A model generated the notes under the pieces. The model saw only the letters and a program-made list of their open reading frames with translations, did no database searches and had not been told where the DNA came from. From Pontederia crassipes (Eukaryota; Streptophyta; Magnoliopsida; Commelinales; Pontederiaceae), in assembly GCA_030549335.1 (NCBI GenBank), contig CM060183.1, positions 36,578,768-36,642,767 of the forward strand: a stretch of DNA of 64,000 nucleotides, written 5' to 3'. Position numbers and translations under genes: made by a program. This document shows positions 32,588 to 44,840 of the stretch, in pieces. Position 1 is the first letter of the stretch. Every line of letters begins with the position of its first letter.

Positions 32588-34048
32588 TCAACAACCGGCC
32601 GGCGGCGGCATTTCGCATCCTGCCACATAGAACTGGCCGGTTGCGGCGTCCTGAGTAGTGTAGTAGACAACGCCGGGGCTCATGTGGTTGTGAGTCCCCT
32701 CGTAGGTGGTGATCACATAGCTTGGATTCTCTCTATCCCTTTCCACCCTTTTCTTCACCGAACAGCCCTCTGTTGAGCATCTGTAATAGTTCCTGCAAGC
32801 AATTAGTAATTGACAGATTAGTAATCTAGGGTGATAATGAATGTTGGTACATATACATCAAAGTCCTCTCCATGCATGAACTAATTGTTATTGACATATT
32901 CTGCTATGTCAATAACAATTAGTTCATGCATGGAGATATCAGTCGTCAGACATGGACTAATTGACTATGATCCATGCATGTACTATTGACACTGATTAAG
33001 AATCCTGCTACAAGTGTTGAATGTTGATATCTATTAATCTAGGCATCGATCCAAGAAGGGTTGTTTCATAGCTATATATAGATGCATATGAGTGTGCAAT
33101 TATAAGTGGATAGGGATCATGTCATGTCATGCCAAATGCAAATGAGCCAGGCAGCAAGGTGGAGTGCAGAAATGGATTTGCTTTTGGTGCAGTATTAATT
33201 CTATGTGCGGAAAGAGCTGCAAAGCGGTCACAATTGACTCATTTTCTTGTAGTAATCCCAAACCGAATTCGCATCAGAACTTGATCGTATACACACTGAT
33301 CATGCATGTCAGTATCTGATCGTGCTCACAGGCGATAATGAGATGAAATATATGGATATGACTTCATTTTGCACTGCTTAATATATCCCTCATGAAGTTT
33401 TTATATAAATATGTGGTTACTTGCATATATATGTAGTATATTGATCACCATACCTGGGGTGTGAGTTGTTCTTCACAGATTTCTTCCCATACTTCCTCCA
33501 TTTGAATCCATCATCCAGGATTTCTGCGTCAGACTTCGTTCTGAACGCAATTCGAGTGGTCTCATCTCTTCTTCTCCCTGGCAGTGAAGCAATCCTACAT
33601 GCATTCGCAATCAATTTCAGCCATTGCAATCATATGTGCATGCATGATCAGACCAAACTACCATTAATATTAAGCACACATCTCGATGGGGGGAAATCTA
33701 ATATAAGTATAACTGGTGAAGTTTAATTACATCCATGTACCTTGCATTCGAGTTGTCCTCGGCACTGTTCGGGAGGCTGCACATGTTGCTGAATTGCTCG
33801 CCCGCCGGAACTGTCATCATGTCGACAGCCGCCGGTGGCGGTTCCTCATAAGTAGTTGGGTCAACAGGCACCTCGTCAGGCTGCAGTATGAACTCAGAGA
33901 GGTCGAACGACAATGCAGACGCTCCGTGGAGCTCAGCGTCGGCCACCGGCGTGCTGCCGGAGGAGCCGTTCCCTTGACTCTGGGCCAGGTAGTAGGCCAT
34001 GTTGGCCGTCGGATGCAATAGATCTCCTCCTATTAGTACTGCCGCCAT
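32588..34048 (-). CDS. WRKY transcription factor, group IIc, WRKYGKK variant
   Basis: Three exons, 34048-33741, 33594-33454 and 32792-32588, join in frame to 217 residues with GT-AG introns. The second intron interrupts the Arg codon after NNSHP, the usual position in WRKY domains. The DNA-binding domain (about 132-192) carries WRKYGKK in place of the common WRKYGQK, then a C-x4-C-x23-H-x-H zinc finger (CSTEGC...HNH). This combination matches the Arabidopsis WRKY50/51 type. Those factors act in salicylate and jasmonate defence responses, and WRKYGKK proteins often prefer sites other than the classic W-box. The N-terminal half is acidic and Ser/Pro-rich and could activate transcription. The start is the ATG at 34048. 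The frame is open for five more codons upstream but has no earlier ATG there. Intron 2 contains a perfect 31-bp palindrome. Confidence 0.93.
32868..32935. repeat. Perfect 31-bp inverted repeat in WRKY intron 2
   Basis: Bases 32868-32898 and 32905-32935 are exact reverse complements, with a 6-base loop ttctgc. The arm begins ctccatgcatgaactaattg. In the pre-mRNA it would form a fully paired 31-bp stem. Confidence 0.97.
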
Positions 34049-34420
34049 GACCTGATCGTCCAAGGTCTGCGCACACCCCTCCCCTTCTTAAACGAGTCCG
34101 CCACGGTTCTCAAATAATTGGAGCTGGATGTTTAAGTTCTTGTTGCAACAGCGCGCGAGCAGCTTCGTACTCAGCTTCCTCTCGCTCAACGTGGAAGGTT
34201 CGAAGTCGCTGCGTACTAATCTTGTTTGATATCTTTCTCTCTCCATTCACTTCAAGTCCATCTTTGCAGTTAAATATAGCGAGTGCAATCCCATCCGACG
34301 GTGGAGCCTTTGGACCCCCCCCATCTTTCTCTCTCCTCTTTGAACGCTCGTGATGTTTTGGATGCTCCTCAAGTTGGACATTGTCCAATAAGATTAGTGC
34401 AACTTGTCACGGGGTCTCAG
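34049..34420 (-). promoter_or_regulatory. WRKY upstream region
   Basis: A possible TATA box, TATATTTA on the minus strand at 34271-34278, lies about 225 bp before the start codon. An open frame of 92 codons at 34110-34388 is probably accidental or leader sequence. Near 34405 the bases acttgtcacggggtc match the inner edge of the gypsy 5' LTR at 17337-17351, perhaps by chance. Confidence 0.35.
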
Positions 34421-36139
34421 TGGACAGATGGATTTCACGAACAGCTAGTAGTGCTACTCCAATCATGGGTTAAAATTGCATCCCAACGACCTATATACAT
34501 CAAAATTAATTACTGGTGTGTGTGGCTTATCGAATTCAACTGTGTCAACACAATATATATCGTGTGTGTAAAGTGTAAAAAGAAAACACATCATCTTAAT
34601 TAATTCATGAAAGGAGCGAGTTCAATTAATTACTAGCTTGAACTAATCGATTAAGGCAGTGTCAAGAGGTTGGAAATCATGCGTATACCCTTCCCAGCTC
34701 TCAAGTGCACACTTTGCCTTTGAATCTGTGAGTTGGATAGGAGAGAGAGAGGGGTATTATGACTGTGATTGGTGCATCACTTTCGCTCGAGAATATCATG
34801 ATTGATTGTGGATGGACAATGGCCACATGGTATGGGTTGCGGTGAGGACGATAACTAGCTAGATAACAAGGGAATGGCAGCAGCCATTGCGTCTCAGCTG
34901 AAAGCCTGTGATAGATAGATAGATATGCAAAGGCAAGAAGAGCTCACATCATGCACAAAATTAGGTATTGTTATTTGTTCATACATGCGTAAAACGAGAA
35001 TACTACAGGTGCAAGCAATGGCATCGTGGCATGCATGGCCTCCAAGTTCTTATCATGACTGCAACGCAAAACCAACACTTATTTTGTCCCTCCATGCAAT
35101 CGACATCCGAAGAGTAAAAAAAAAAGGACCGATCTTTGAAAACAGCCGGCTGATTCCATGTTGGATCACTGGTTTAAGAACTACATGCACTGCCCCATAG
35201 CTATCACATCTCTGTCGAGGAGTTTGTAATGGAAATTAATATGTCCTTCCATTCAGGATCTTTTTGGCGCATTAAATGCAGTAGTGAATACACACACACA
35301 CTCTCTCTCTCAGCAGCTTCCTGCAGGTGTGACGGATTCTCACTCCTCATTAGCTGATCTTCTCTATTTTTTCTGGTGCCGGCCACACCCTTTAGAGGCC
35401 ACCATCAATTGCTGGAATAATCTTACATATGGCTGCTGGCGTGCACTTGACTGATGGTTATCCAACACTGCCATGCACGTTTTCTGAATTAATTAGAAGA
35501 TCTCCAAACAGACATGGTTACGTACATATTATAGCATGATCAGTTGTCCTGTTACTGTGTCCAAACTGTAAATAATTCAACTGTAATATTTGACTTTGGT
35601 TTTTGTATGATTAAGCATATCTTTTTGTTAGATTGGTATATGTTAAGAATATAAAATTAATGAAGTTGCTCTTTCTAATGGTTTAAGCTTTTAGAAAATT
35701 AGTTAGCGATCAAACTTAATTTTTCTTCTCTATTTTCGTTATGGAAAACTCTATTTTTTTGCCATGTTCCAAAAAGCATTCGAGTTTGGACCGAGTCTTT
35801 ATTATGAAAACTTGATCAAAATTGGGTTAGGTACGGATTAAAGAACTTGATTTTCACCCATCCTGATAATATATAATAATTTATAACGTAAGTAATATTA
35901 TATCATTGTATAAATATCCATATTAGTTATATTATATTATATCATATATAATATTAGATATTGTTATATAATAAAACTTAATTAAATTGTTGAAATAATT
36001 TTAGGTCGAATTTGACAATCATGGATGGCCCCCTGAAAATTATATATATATCCAATTAATTGCCATCAATTCATAATAGTATATATATACATATTATTGA
36101 GTTGTTAGATTAAAATAATGTTAATTCAAAGATTTCACA

Positions 36140-36141
<2 letters not shown>

Positions 36142-36172
<31 letters not shown>
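36142..36172. repeat. (AT)n microsatellite
   Basis: About 31 bp of alternating A and T, uninterrupted. Confidence 0.9.
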
Positions 36173-36175
<3 letters not shown>

Positions 36176-36708
36176 CGTACAACGCATTATACAATAGGTC
36201 GATCGAATTATTGTATAACAAAATTTTACCTTTATAATAAGTGGATGGATGTACTTCAAATATCGCAAACTTGCAGCTAAAAAATGAACTTGTATGAAAA
36301 AAATGTATATGTGGAGCATTTGATGTGGAATGAGTGTAGATCACTAATTTTACTTATTAACTCAATAAAATAATTATATATTAATTTAAAACATATAGTA
36401 AATGGTAGATGTGATTAAAATCAACATCATCAAATTATCCGATGGGCATGATCAAGACATGTTAATAAATATGAATAATTCAATGATTGTAATTTATTTA
36501 GCCTTAAATGATATATTTTTATTATTAAATTATTCCAATAAATACATATTATTTCATCTAAGAAGTATATAATTAATTTAATCATGAATTATAATCATAA
36601 AATTAATTAAATAATAAGAAATAAACGTTCTACAATAAATTATAGAGTGAAGTGCTCTACCTACTCATTAACCTCATTCCCTTTAGCCATATATATTATC
36701 ACTTAGGA

Positions 36709-36710
<2 letters not shown>

Positions 36711-36774
<64 letters not shown>
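36711..36774. repeat. (AT)32 microsatellite
   Basis: An uninterrupted 64-bp AT repeat marks an abrupt junction to the GC-rich island that follows. Confidence 0.95.
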
Positions 36775-36776
<2 letters not shown>

Positions 36777-37290
36777 GCGCTGCCGACGATCGAGCACGAG
36801 GGCTGCGGATTTAGAAGCGGCGACACCAGTGATCGAGCACGAGGGCTGCAGATCTGGAAGCTGCGGCGCCGCCAATCGAGCATGAAGGCAACGATCGGCC
36901 ATCTAGATCGCAAGGTTGAGGTCACCGATGATCTCTCTCTCTCTCGGCCATGACGATGATCTCTCTCTCTACCATGGCGGCAATCTCTCTTTCTCTCTCG
37001 AACTCCGACGAGCGACGGCGATCTCTGTCTCCCTCTGTCAATCTCCGGCAACTCGAGGGCGAGGAGGGAGCTCGGCTGGAAGTCAGTGATGGCAGCGAGG
37101 ACATAATTGGGGTGAGCTAGACTAGCGGCGTCGTGGATCGAGCGACAACCTGGGAAATGACGGCCGGCGAGAGTTGTGGATCAGTGAGAGAGGGAGGGAT
37201 CGACATGAGAGAGAGAGGGGGGAGTGTATCGTGAAATGAACGAGTTGTTGGTTGACATCCGATCTGATCTGGACGATTAAGATCGTACTT
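36775..37290. repeat. GC-rich island with internal direct repeat
   Basis: Two copies of a unit gatcgagcacgagggctgc followed by ggat..gaag occur at about 36789 and 36833, with a third partial copy near 36877. CT-rich tracts (gatctctctctctct) follow. The island differs sharply from the AT-rich flanks and probably belongs to an unidentified mobile element. No domain is encoded. Confidence 0.4.
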
Positions 37291-37325
37291 CACAATATGT
37301 GAAGCAAAGGGTGTTCCTCACATAC

Positions 37326-37329
<4 letters not shown>

Positions 37330-37373
<44 letters not shown>
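37330..37373. repeat. (TA)22 microsatellite
   Basis: An uninterrupted alternating repeat of about 44 bp. Confidence 0.93.
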
Positions 37374-37375
<2 letters not shown>

Positions 37376-37675
37376 GTGTAAGGATCGACGGTTGCATTGT
37401 TTGAAAGCGATTGCCTACTTCGTTGATGCAACTGACTGCCCACGTGACCTTTTCAGCATGCAGTCGAATAGCTACGAAATGACGACACTGAATGAAAGAC
37501 ATGCAGTATCGTATCTTTCCTGACCCCTCCTCTAATTTGCTCCCCCACCTTGTTTTTTCTTATGCGCAGACGACGACAACAAAATTTAACCTTGGAAGGT
37601 GACCATTCCCCAAATGGTAAATCAAAACAAGTAAACAACATTGCATAGATCGAAAGAAAGAAAGAAAAAAAAACC

Positions 37676-37676
<1 letters not shown>

Positions 37677-37716
<40 letters not shown>
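37677..37716. repeat. (AAT)13 microsatellite
   Basis: About 40 bp of perfect trinucleotide repeat. Confidence 0.92.
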
Positions 37717-40017
37717 CTGAAATCCTCTTCTTTGTTTTTGTTGTTCTTCAGTAAAAAAAAGATCCCAGCGGCGCTAGCTCATGATCTGAATTAGCTATAT
37801 AGCTTTGACGTGCAGAAACGCAGGGGAAGCTTCTTCTTCCCAATTCCCAAAGTCTCAAAAGCTGAGTCACCACAAGATACCAAGAGAGGGGCCGCCGCCG
37901 CCGCCGCCGCCGCCGCCAGCAGCAGCAGAAGCAGCTCCTCCTCTTCCCATCCCTCCTACGAGGAGGAGGTCGCAGTCCGAGGCTTTCTTCTGGGAAGGTC
38001 ATGAGACGGACAGCGAAATGGTGCTGACTAGTAGTAGTGCCACTCTCTCTCTATATATATATAAGCTGACCCTATACAATACGATTTGGTGGTCCTTTTA
38101 AATGATTTTTTTAGTTCAATTAAAAACAACATATATATATGTGTATATATATATTAAAGAAAGGAAAGAAAAGGGGTGGTTGAAAACTCGATCGAAATGA
38201 GTGGAAAGAACTTGAAAGAAAGAAAGAAAAAAATAATAATAAAACAAGAAAATAAAGTTGGTCTAGTCGTCGGGTCACGTCCGAGTCTCTCTCGGTTCTC
38301 GAGCTGGGAAGCCTGGAAACCGCGAGGAAGGCCTGCAGATGTATATGACATAATAATGCAAAGTTAAATTTAAATTGTAGTGTAACAATATTATTTTCTT
38401 AATTCTTTTTATTAATTTATCATATAACATTTCTAAACTTTATTGCGATTTTCGTTTAAATTTAATAATTTTAATATTTATAAAAAGTTCAAAACGTTCT
38501 TTCACGAATCATCCTCTTTAATATATTCATAAATTTTAGGGACGTGATATAGGAATTAGACGCGAAAAAATACTATAATTTAAAATATATTTAAGAAAAT
38601 AATCCTAATATTAATATTAATGAGCTACTTGATGCGATAAAGTATGAATAATTTGTGGCAAATGATAACTTAAGTCTTTGCTGCATATTTTTCTATAAAG
38701 ATAACATGACCATGATCCATGACAAGCACCCAAAACAATAGCATGCACATCCAACTCACAAATCGTAACGGCGGTAATTTGTATCATGGAAGGTGGCGGC
38801 ATACAGATTAATCTCATTGCAAATTCAATGTCCTCACAGTACATATTTGAAACAAAAATGCTACATCCTCCTAAAAATCCTCCTAACACTCACATAATTA
38901 TATTACCCCCAAAAGTTGACAAAATTACAATCCATGCCATTGTTCTTTTGTTTTTCTTTTTAAATCTATAAGAAAGTTGATATATATATATATATATACA
39001 TATATTAAAGTGGGTTAAGTAACTGAGAGTGCATTTTTCCACCTCGACCCATCAACTGGGACTTCGATTTGACCTGGCTGCATTTGCTCATATATATATA
39101 ATCAACGAATTGACATGCGGTGGCTTTTAGAATTTTCTCTCTCTCGCTCCCCGCCGCGACTTTTAAAACTCTCCCTTCCTCTCCGGCGACTTCTCTCTCT
39201 CTCTCTGCGCGACGTATCTCCAGCTGGAGTAGTGGCAGGTAGTACAATGGAGAAGAGCATGGACGAAGACCAGGACCTACGCCTTTTCTTTGCTGCCAGG
39301 GTCAATTCAACATTTAGCAGGATTCTCTGAACCCGTCCAATTTTCACGTATTAGTGCATGTATCGTGAAGTACGGTGTTCACAATCCGGCTTTACAATCA
39401 GTCAATTACTGATTATTATAGTCTTTTGGATTACAGAACAAATAAATTATATCTCACAAGATTCTAGCCCTTAATCTCGGAATCAAAGCTACTTAATTGT
39501 CACTTGTGTGCTGATTGGGACTTCCAACTTTCTAGTAACACATACTTTTCTAGACATTAACTTCACCAATTACAGAACAAGAGAGGGAAAAAAAAAGACA
39601 ATACATAAATACAGGTAGAGAGACTTGGGTAATACACCCACAATAACATTTTTCAGAGGAACAAAAAGATAAGAGAGCATCTTTTTAAAAATTACGAACT
39701 GGCAGGGATGAAAACGTAAGCATTTTTGCAACATCATGATTACATCATTGCATAATTCCAGAGATTTGGAGGCTTTCTCCAGCTTTTCTCACTTCTTTAA
39801 ACAAATAACTTGAGATGGCAATTGAAGAACCGGCTACATACATCTTAGAAAAGGATGATGGCACGCATAGTACAAGCTACACAGATGAAGATAGTGTACA
39901 TAAATGGTCACAATAGCCAACATAAATGGCCAAAAATCATGAAGGGGATGAACAAAAACATGAATCAATGAACATATCAAGAATAGCCACAAATATCGAG
40001 GCCAATGCAGCAAAAAG

Positions 40018-43000
40018 TTAACAGGCACACCCACTTCTCTGCTCTGCTTGTGTAGGTTCTGGGATGGATTGGAAATATCTGTAGATAAAAGAAAAATAGC
40101 CTTTGAGAGTCAAAATGGCATGACACAAAAAACAAGTATCTTTGTTTTAGAGGAAAAGTCACTTATCATAATGAACCAAAATTACTAAAAAGTAGCTATT
40201 GTTTCTCATGCTAGATGAAGATAAACCACTTATCATAATAAACAAAAATTAGTTAAAAGATTTTCTACACAACTTGATTTATTAAAGAAAGAAATTTCTT
40301 CAACTAGCCCCAGTAAGTGAATGCATTGGGAATAAAGCATATGCAGTTAAATACCATGTTCAAAATGTTAGAGAATCCGATTAGCCTTAAATTGGATACA
40401 CCAGTAGTCAGGGGTTGTCTCCTGACATAATACTTAACAAGGAACTTATGACAAGAAAAGAATGGCTGGACAAATGAAGATTCTGACTAATTAAAAAAAG
40501 ATCATCAATATAATATTTTCATCTTAAGATCTTTCTGTGTGTAACCTTCACACAAATTTCCTAATAAAGTTAATATTGGAATGACCTGTATGACAGCCAA
40601 CTCTTATTTCAAACCTTGTCATAAAATACATTCTGGAGATTGCATATTAAAATCCATCAATAAAATCTGAAATTGATGACACATTACTTCACCATACATC
40701 AACATATATTGTGGAAACATGAATTATGCGAACCTATATGGTATCTTTTCCTACCATTTTAGCCTCCCGATTTTCTGGATAAATGCTTTAAATCCTTGCA
40801 CTAACTAAAATTTCTTGATAAGAATGTTGATTATCAGTCATTAAATTCACTTAAACATTAACAACTTGAAGTCTGCAACACAGAAACCGTATTCAAACAG
40901 AACTTGGAAACAATTATATATGGGTAGAAGACAACTTAGAAGCACAAAGAAAGAGACATCTTATGAACAATTAAATATGCAAATACATCACCGTAGCAAC
41001 AACTTACATGTCTTGTTCATGATCATGCTCCAGTGCAAGTTTAGCAATGGATAGAAATGCAGCATCAACATTGATGTCCTCTTTTGCCGAGGTCTCGAAG
41101 TAAGGTATATTACCTCTGGAAGCACACCAGTCTCTTGCTTTCTTTTCAGCTACCTGACAGATGTCAAAAGAAAGGAAATGAAGCTAAAGAAGTGGAAAAG
41201 AGAAAATAATATATGAGAAACAGCAATGTTGGCCAAGATAAAAAGTCAAAGGCTGTGCATAAGACAAAAACAAAAAGGTCACCCATCCTTACCACTCTGC
41301 TGTTTCCACCATCTACATCGATCTTGTTTCCAAGTAAAATAAATGGAAATTTTGAAGGGTCTGATGGGCTAGCCTGAAAAAGGATAACATATAGATGACC
41401 ATAAGAAAAAGGACCAAGACAAAAAGTTGATTCCTAAGAATACCAGAATACTAGATGTGAATCTCACAAGTTATGCAAATAAGACAATAATGTCTAAATA
41501 AGATGCAATTTATGAGATCATAATTCTAGATGTAAATATTCTACAAGGAAACTTTCTGTCGCTATAATTTAAGTGATGCGATGGTGCATAAATATCTCAG
41601 TTATCATTCAAATGGCAGTAACAATCTCCATGAATTTGCCAAACGGATTTCGCAGTAGACTGTACCAATAACGTTAGCAATGAATAAAAGAAGACATAAA
41701 TTAACGGGCATCTTATCATATAAGATGACTATTTGAACTATGATAAAAAAGAACACAGTAGATAAATACTGAAAATAGGGATAATAAAACAGATATGATT
41801 CATATAACTTTTAACTTTCATTCAGATATTAATTAGAATCCAAGAGTCTTACATGCATAATATTATGGTGCTATTACCTTTTTCTTGGGTAAATCATCTT
41901 TTTAGAGGTAAATTCTTTTTAGTTATCACAGATTCACAGTATGTACATAACAAAGGTTCGTGTAATCACCCTTTCCCCCTTGAAAACCAAAAAAAGAAAA
42001 AAACAGAGAGAGAAAAGATTCCCTTTATCCCCCAAATCCTTAGCCTATGTTTGGATTGAAGGAAAAGAGATATAAAGAAGGGGAGGGGAAGGGAAAAAAA
42101 ATTTTCCCCTAGTTTGGATTAAATTTTGAAAGAGGAGAATGGAGGGGAATGGAGGGGAGATTCCCCTCCATTCCCCTCCATTTGGCTTTATTTCTTTCAA
42201 CCCCAATTTGGGGTGTAGAGGAGGGGAAAATTTTTTATCTTTCTCCCCTCCCTTCCCCTTTTTTCCCTTCCCCCTTATTTCCCTTCATTCCCTTTAATGA
42301 GGGATGATCCAAACAAGGCCTTAATGACGAGAACCCTTTATGGGCCAATATACATAAAAAGATTTTTTTTTGGAAGTATATACATAAAAAGATGTAAGAT
42401 GGATCTCTGAACTTTACAGAAAGAAAATGATCCACAGCAGACAATGACACATGAAGGTCATGCTTGTCACGAGACTCAAGTTACCTGTGTCAATCCAGAC
42501 AAGTTTATCATATAGCATACTTTCTATCTAACTTAGAGATTAAAAATTATCTTCGAATAAAGATTCTCCAAGGATACGTTAGATATAAACATGGAATATC
42601 AAAGTTGACAAAATTATCAACAGGTGTCATCACATTATTTCTTATTCATCTGTGTTTTTCTTTGAACGTGACAGAGGATATCAAACTCTCACCCTAAACA
42701 TTTTATTAATATAAAGTTTTGTTCAGTTAAGATTCAAAAGTTTACATAAAATACACAATTTGCTCATTTCAGTTTGTGTTTAAGCAGAAGAGGTTAAATT
42801 CAAAAGGGGTCTTTTTCAGTGAAAAAATGGTATAAAAGAGAGAAAGGAACTGTTTTCAGAAAAGAAAATGAAATGAATAGACAAAAAGATGTTTGATTAT
42901 ACTGACCTGCTTAAGGAATTCATCATGCCAATTATCAAGAGTGTCAAAGGACCTATTGACATTGACATCGTAGACCAAAACACAGCAGTCCGCACCTCTG

Positions 43001-44006
43001 TAGAATGCAACACCAAGACTTTGAAACCTTTCCTGCCCTGCTGTGTCCCAAATCTTAAAAAAGAAGCATAAGATATTAATGAAAAATCCCAAACGGGAAT
43101 ACATCCTATTCTGACAACAACCAACGGAAACGAAAAGCTCTGTGCCAGCTAGAGCCTGACGGGAATCCACCTGCAAGGTCACTAGCCTGTCATCAATCAG
43201 AATCTCCTTTGTAACAAAATCAGCTCCAATGGTTGCCTTGTATTGTTGGCTGAATTTCTTGTTCACGTATCTAGTAGAAAGGTCAAGGAGCCGCCACTAA
43301 CCAATAACATACAATTAAAAGACATTGACAGCAGATTTGAACAAAGATACCAAGTAAAATATCTAATAGAAAGAAACAAAGCAGAAGACTAAAAGGACGG
43401 ACATCAATTCATCATTCATCTGCATGGCTTCAGATTGAATAAATTTGATTGAGTCCTAGCAAGAACAGTAATTTGCGGCAAATTTAATCGACTAAATCGC
43501 AATTCTCTCTCGTTTTGCATAGACAAAGTCAACAACCTCGCGAAACAATTTGAAAATCACTCAAACATAATAAAAGACTCCAAATTCAGCAACTTTAGGT
43601 ATCACAAAAGCCCAAATGGACTCCCATTACTTCCGAGGGTGTGAAAAGTCCGGCAAAAAACTACCATCACGAATTCAGTAGAAAACGAAAAAAAAACAAT
43701 AATCAACGAAAAAAGGATGAAAGTGTAACTTTCCTATACAAAACACGTCAACGGATACTGATTCATCAGCGACGTCTTGCCCACTCTGCAAATAAAAAAC
43801 CACCAAAAGAAATCAGGAAACAACAAGAAGAAAGAAAAAAAAAAACAGCATTCGGAAACCCTAACGATCCCCTCCATTCGAGATCTGAACGGATGACGGA
43901 CGCCAGAGAGATCGAGGAACGGGAAGGGAGGATCCCATAGTCATATCTCTCACCCGCTGTCGCCGAGGACGATGACCTTGAGCAGCGTTCGCCGCCTCGT
44001 CGCCAT
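40018..44006 (-). CDS. Rab7-type small GTPase (RABG3 class)
   Basis: Seven exons, 44006-43954, 43785-43759, 43270-43171, 43053-42907, 41373-41293, 41153-41008 and 40078-40018, join in frame to 204 residues. Motifs are complete: P-loop GDSGVGKT (15-22), WDTAGQE (62-68), NKID (125-128), ETSAK (156-160) and a C-terminal CAC for double geranylgeranylation. Rab7/RABG3 proteins drive late endosome and vacuole fusion through the HOPS complex on the prevacuolar and vacuolar membrane. The tail ...[15 protein letters not shown] is of the RABG3a-e kind. Exon 2 is only 27 nt and supplies the second half of the P-loop with its catalytic Lys. An in-frame ATG two codons upstream (44012) could give a 206-residue form. 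I chose 44006 because [10 protein letters not shown] is the family N terminus. A Tourist-like MITE sits in intron 4. Confidence 0.95.
42043..42320. mobile_element. Tourist-like MITE in Rab7 intron 4
   Basis: It starts GCCTATGTTTGGAT and ends, inverted, GGCCTTGTTTGGAT. TTA duplications flank it at 42040-42042 and 42321-42323. The arms are G-rich on one strand, and the centre is a perfect inverted repeat of ggaggggaat units (about 42138-42180). It is 278 bp long and non-coding. Confidence 0.75.
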
Positions 44007-44012
44007 GGCCAT

Positions 44013-44800
44013 GGAATCGGTGCTCCTCCTGCGGAGTCGATCCGGGGATCGGGATCGAACCGACGGCGAGTTCTTGGGATCTCGAGGGTTCCGTCGAGAT
44101 TTGTACGCGCCAGCGAGGCTTTTGAAAGCATTCCACCAATTTCCTCCAATTCCAACTCTTTTCTTTCTTTCTTTCTTTTTTTCCTTTCTCTCTCCTTTTT
44201 TTGGGACGCACGGGAAAAGGGGAGGCGGGCGTTGAAAACGTTGGAGCGGATCGTGGCCGTCCGTGAGAGATCCAACGTGGAAGGTCCCGATGGCGCGTTC
44301 TTGGCGTGCGGCAACTGTTTACTTTGTTACCGTGGTGGGCCCATTAGGACGACCAGATAGAGAGGATCTAATTTAATGAAATAAGTCCCAACATAATCTC
44401 GTGGGCCATTTTCTCCCACATTTAAGTTATGTATATATAGTAGGACCAACAAAATCTCGCCCTAATTTACTGCTAACCAGTTAATTCATATGTACTTTAA
44501 AATTATTTTAAGAAGATGCAATTAAATTTTTTATATCTTAAAATAAAATCGGGATTTTCAGATCTTGTCCTTGTTTAAATCAGAGGATGTCATCTTGGTC
44601 AAATTGGGATTGAAACCGAGATATCCTTTTTTTTTGTCGCCGGGCAAATTCCAGTCCCACGACATTTTTTGTGCGTATATTACTATTTTATTTAATTATA
44701 ATTAATTATTTTTCTTAAAATGTAATAATAATTGTTTTTTAATTACCTCTAAATATAATTAAAGATAAAATAATTTATTTCTCTTGTCTCATTATCTTCC

Positions 44801-44840
<40 letters not shown>

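Larger units (their letters stand above)
34421..40017. other. Intergenic DNA with microsatellites, no gene recognised
   Basis: This 5.6-kb stretch is mostly AT-rich. It holds AT microsatellites (36142-36172, 36711-36774, 37330-37373), an AAT repeat (37677-37716), a CCG run near 37891-37914 and a GC-rich island at about 36775-37290. A partial relative of the 28758-29286 element lies near 38530-38610. Short frames such as 37805-38101 are driven by the CCG and AGC repeats and show no domain. The right end should contain the 3' untranslated region of Rab7. Confidence 0.55.

Noticed and set aside
34110-34388. 92-codon minus-strand frame upstream of the WRKY gene
   Set aside because: It has no domain and no splice path into the WRKY exon, and it overlaps the probable promoter. 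It could be leader or an old element fragment, but a gene cannot be supported.
36652-37523. Tyr-Ile repeat frames on both strands
   Set aside because: They are translations of the AT microsatellites.
37805-38101. 98-codon plus-strand frame with a Pro run
   Set aside because: The frame is driven by CCG and AGC repeats, and the only suggestive word, RRRSQSEAF, is too short to assign.
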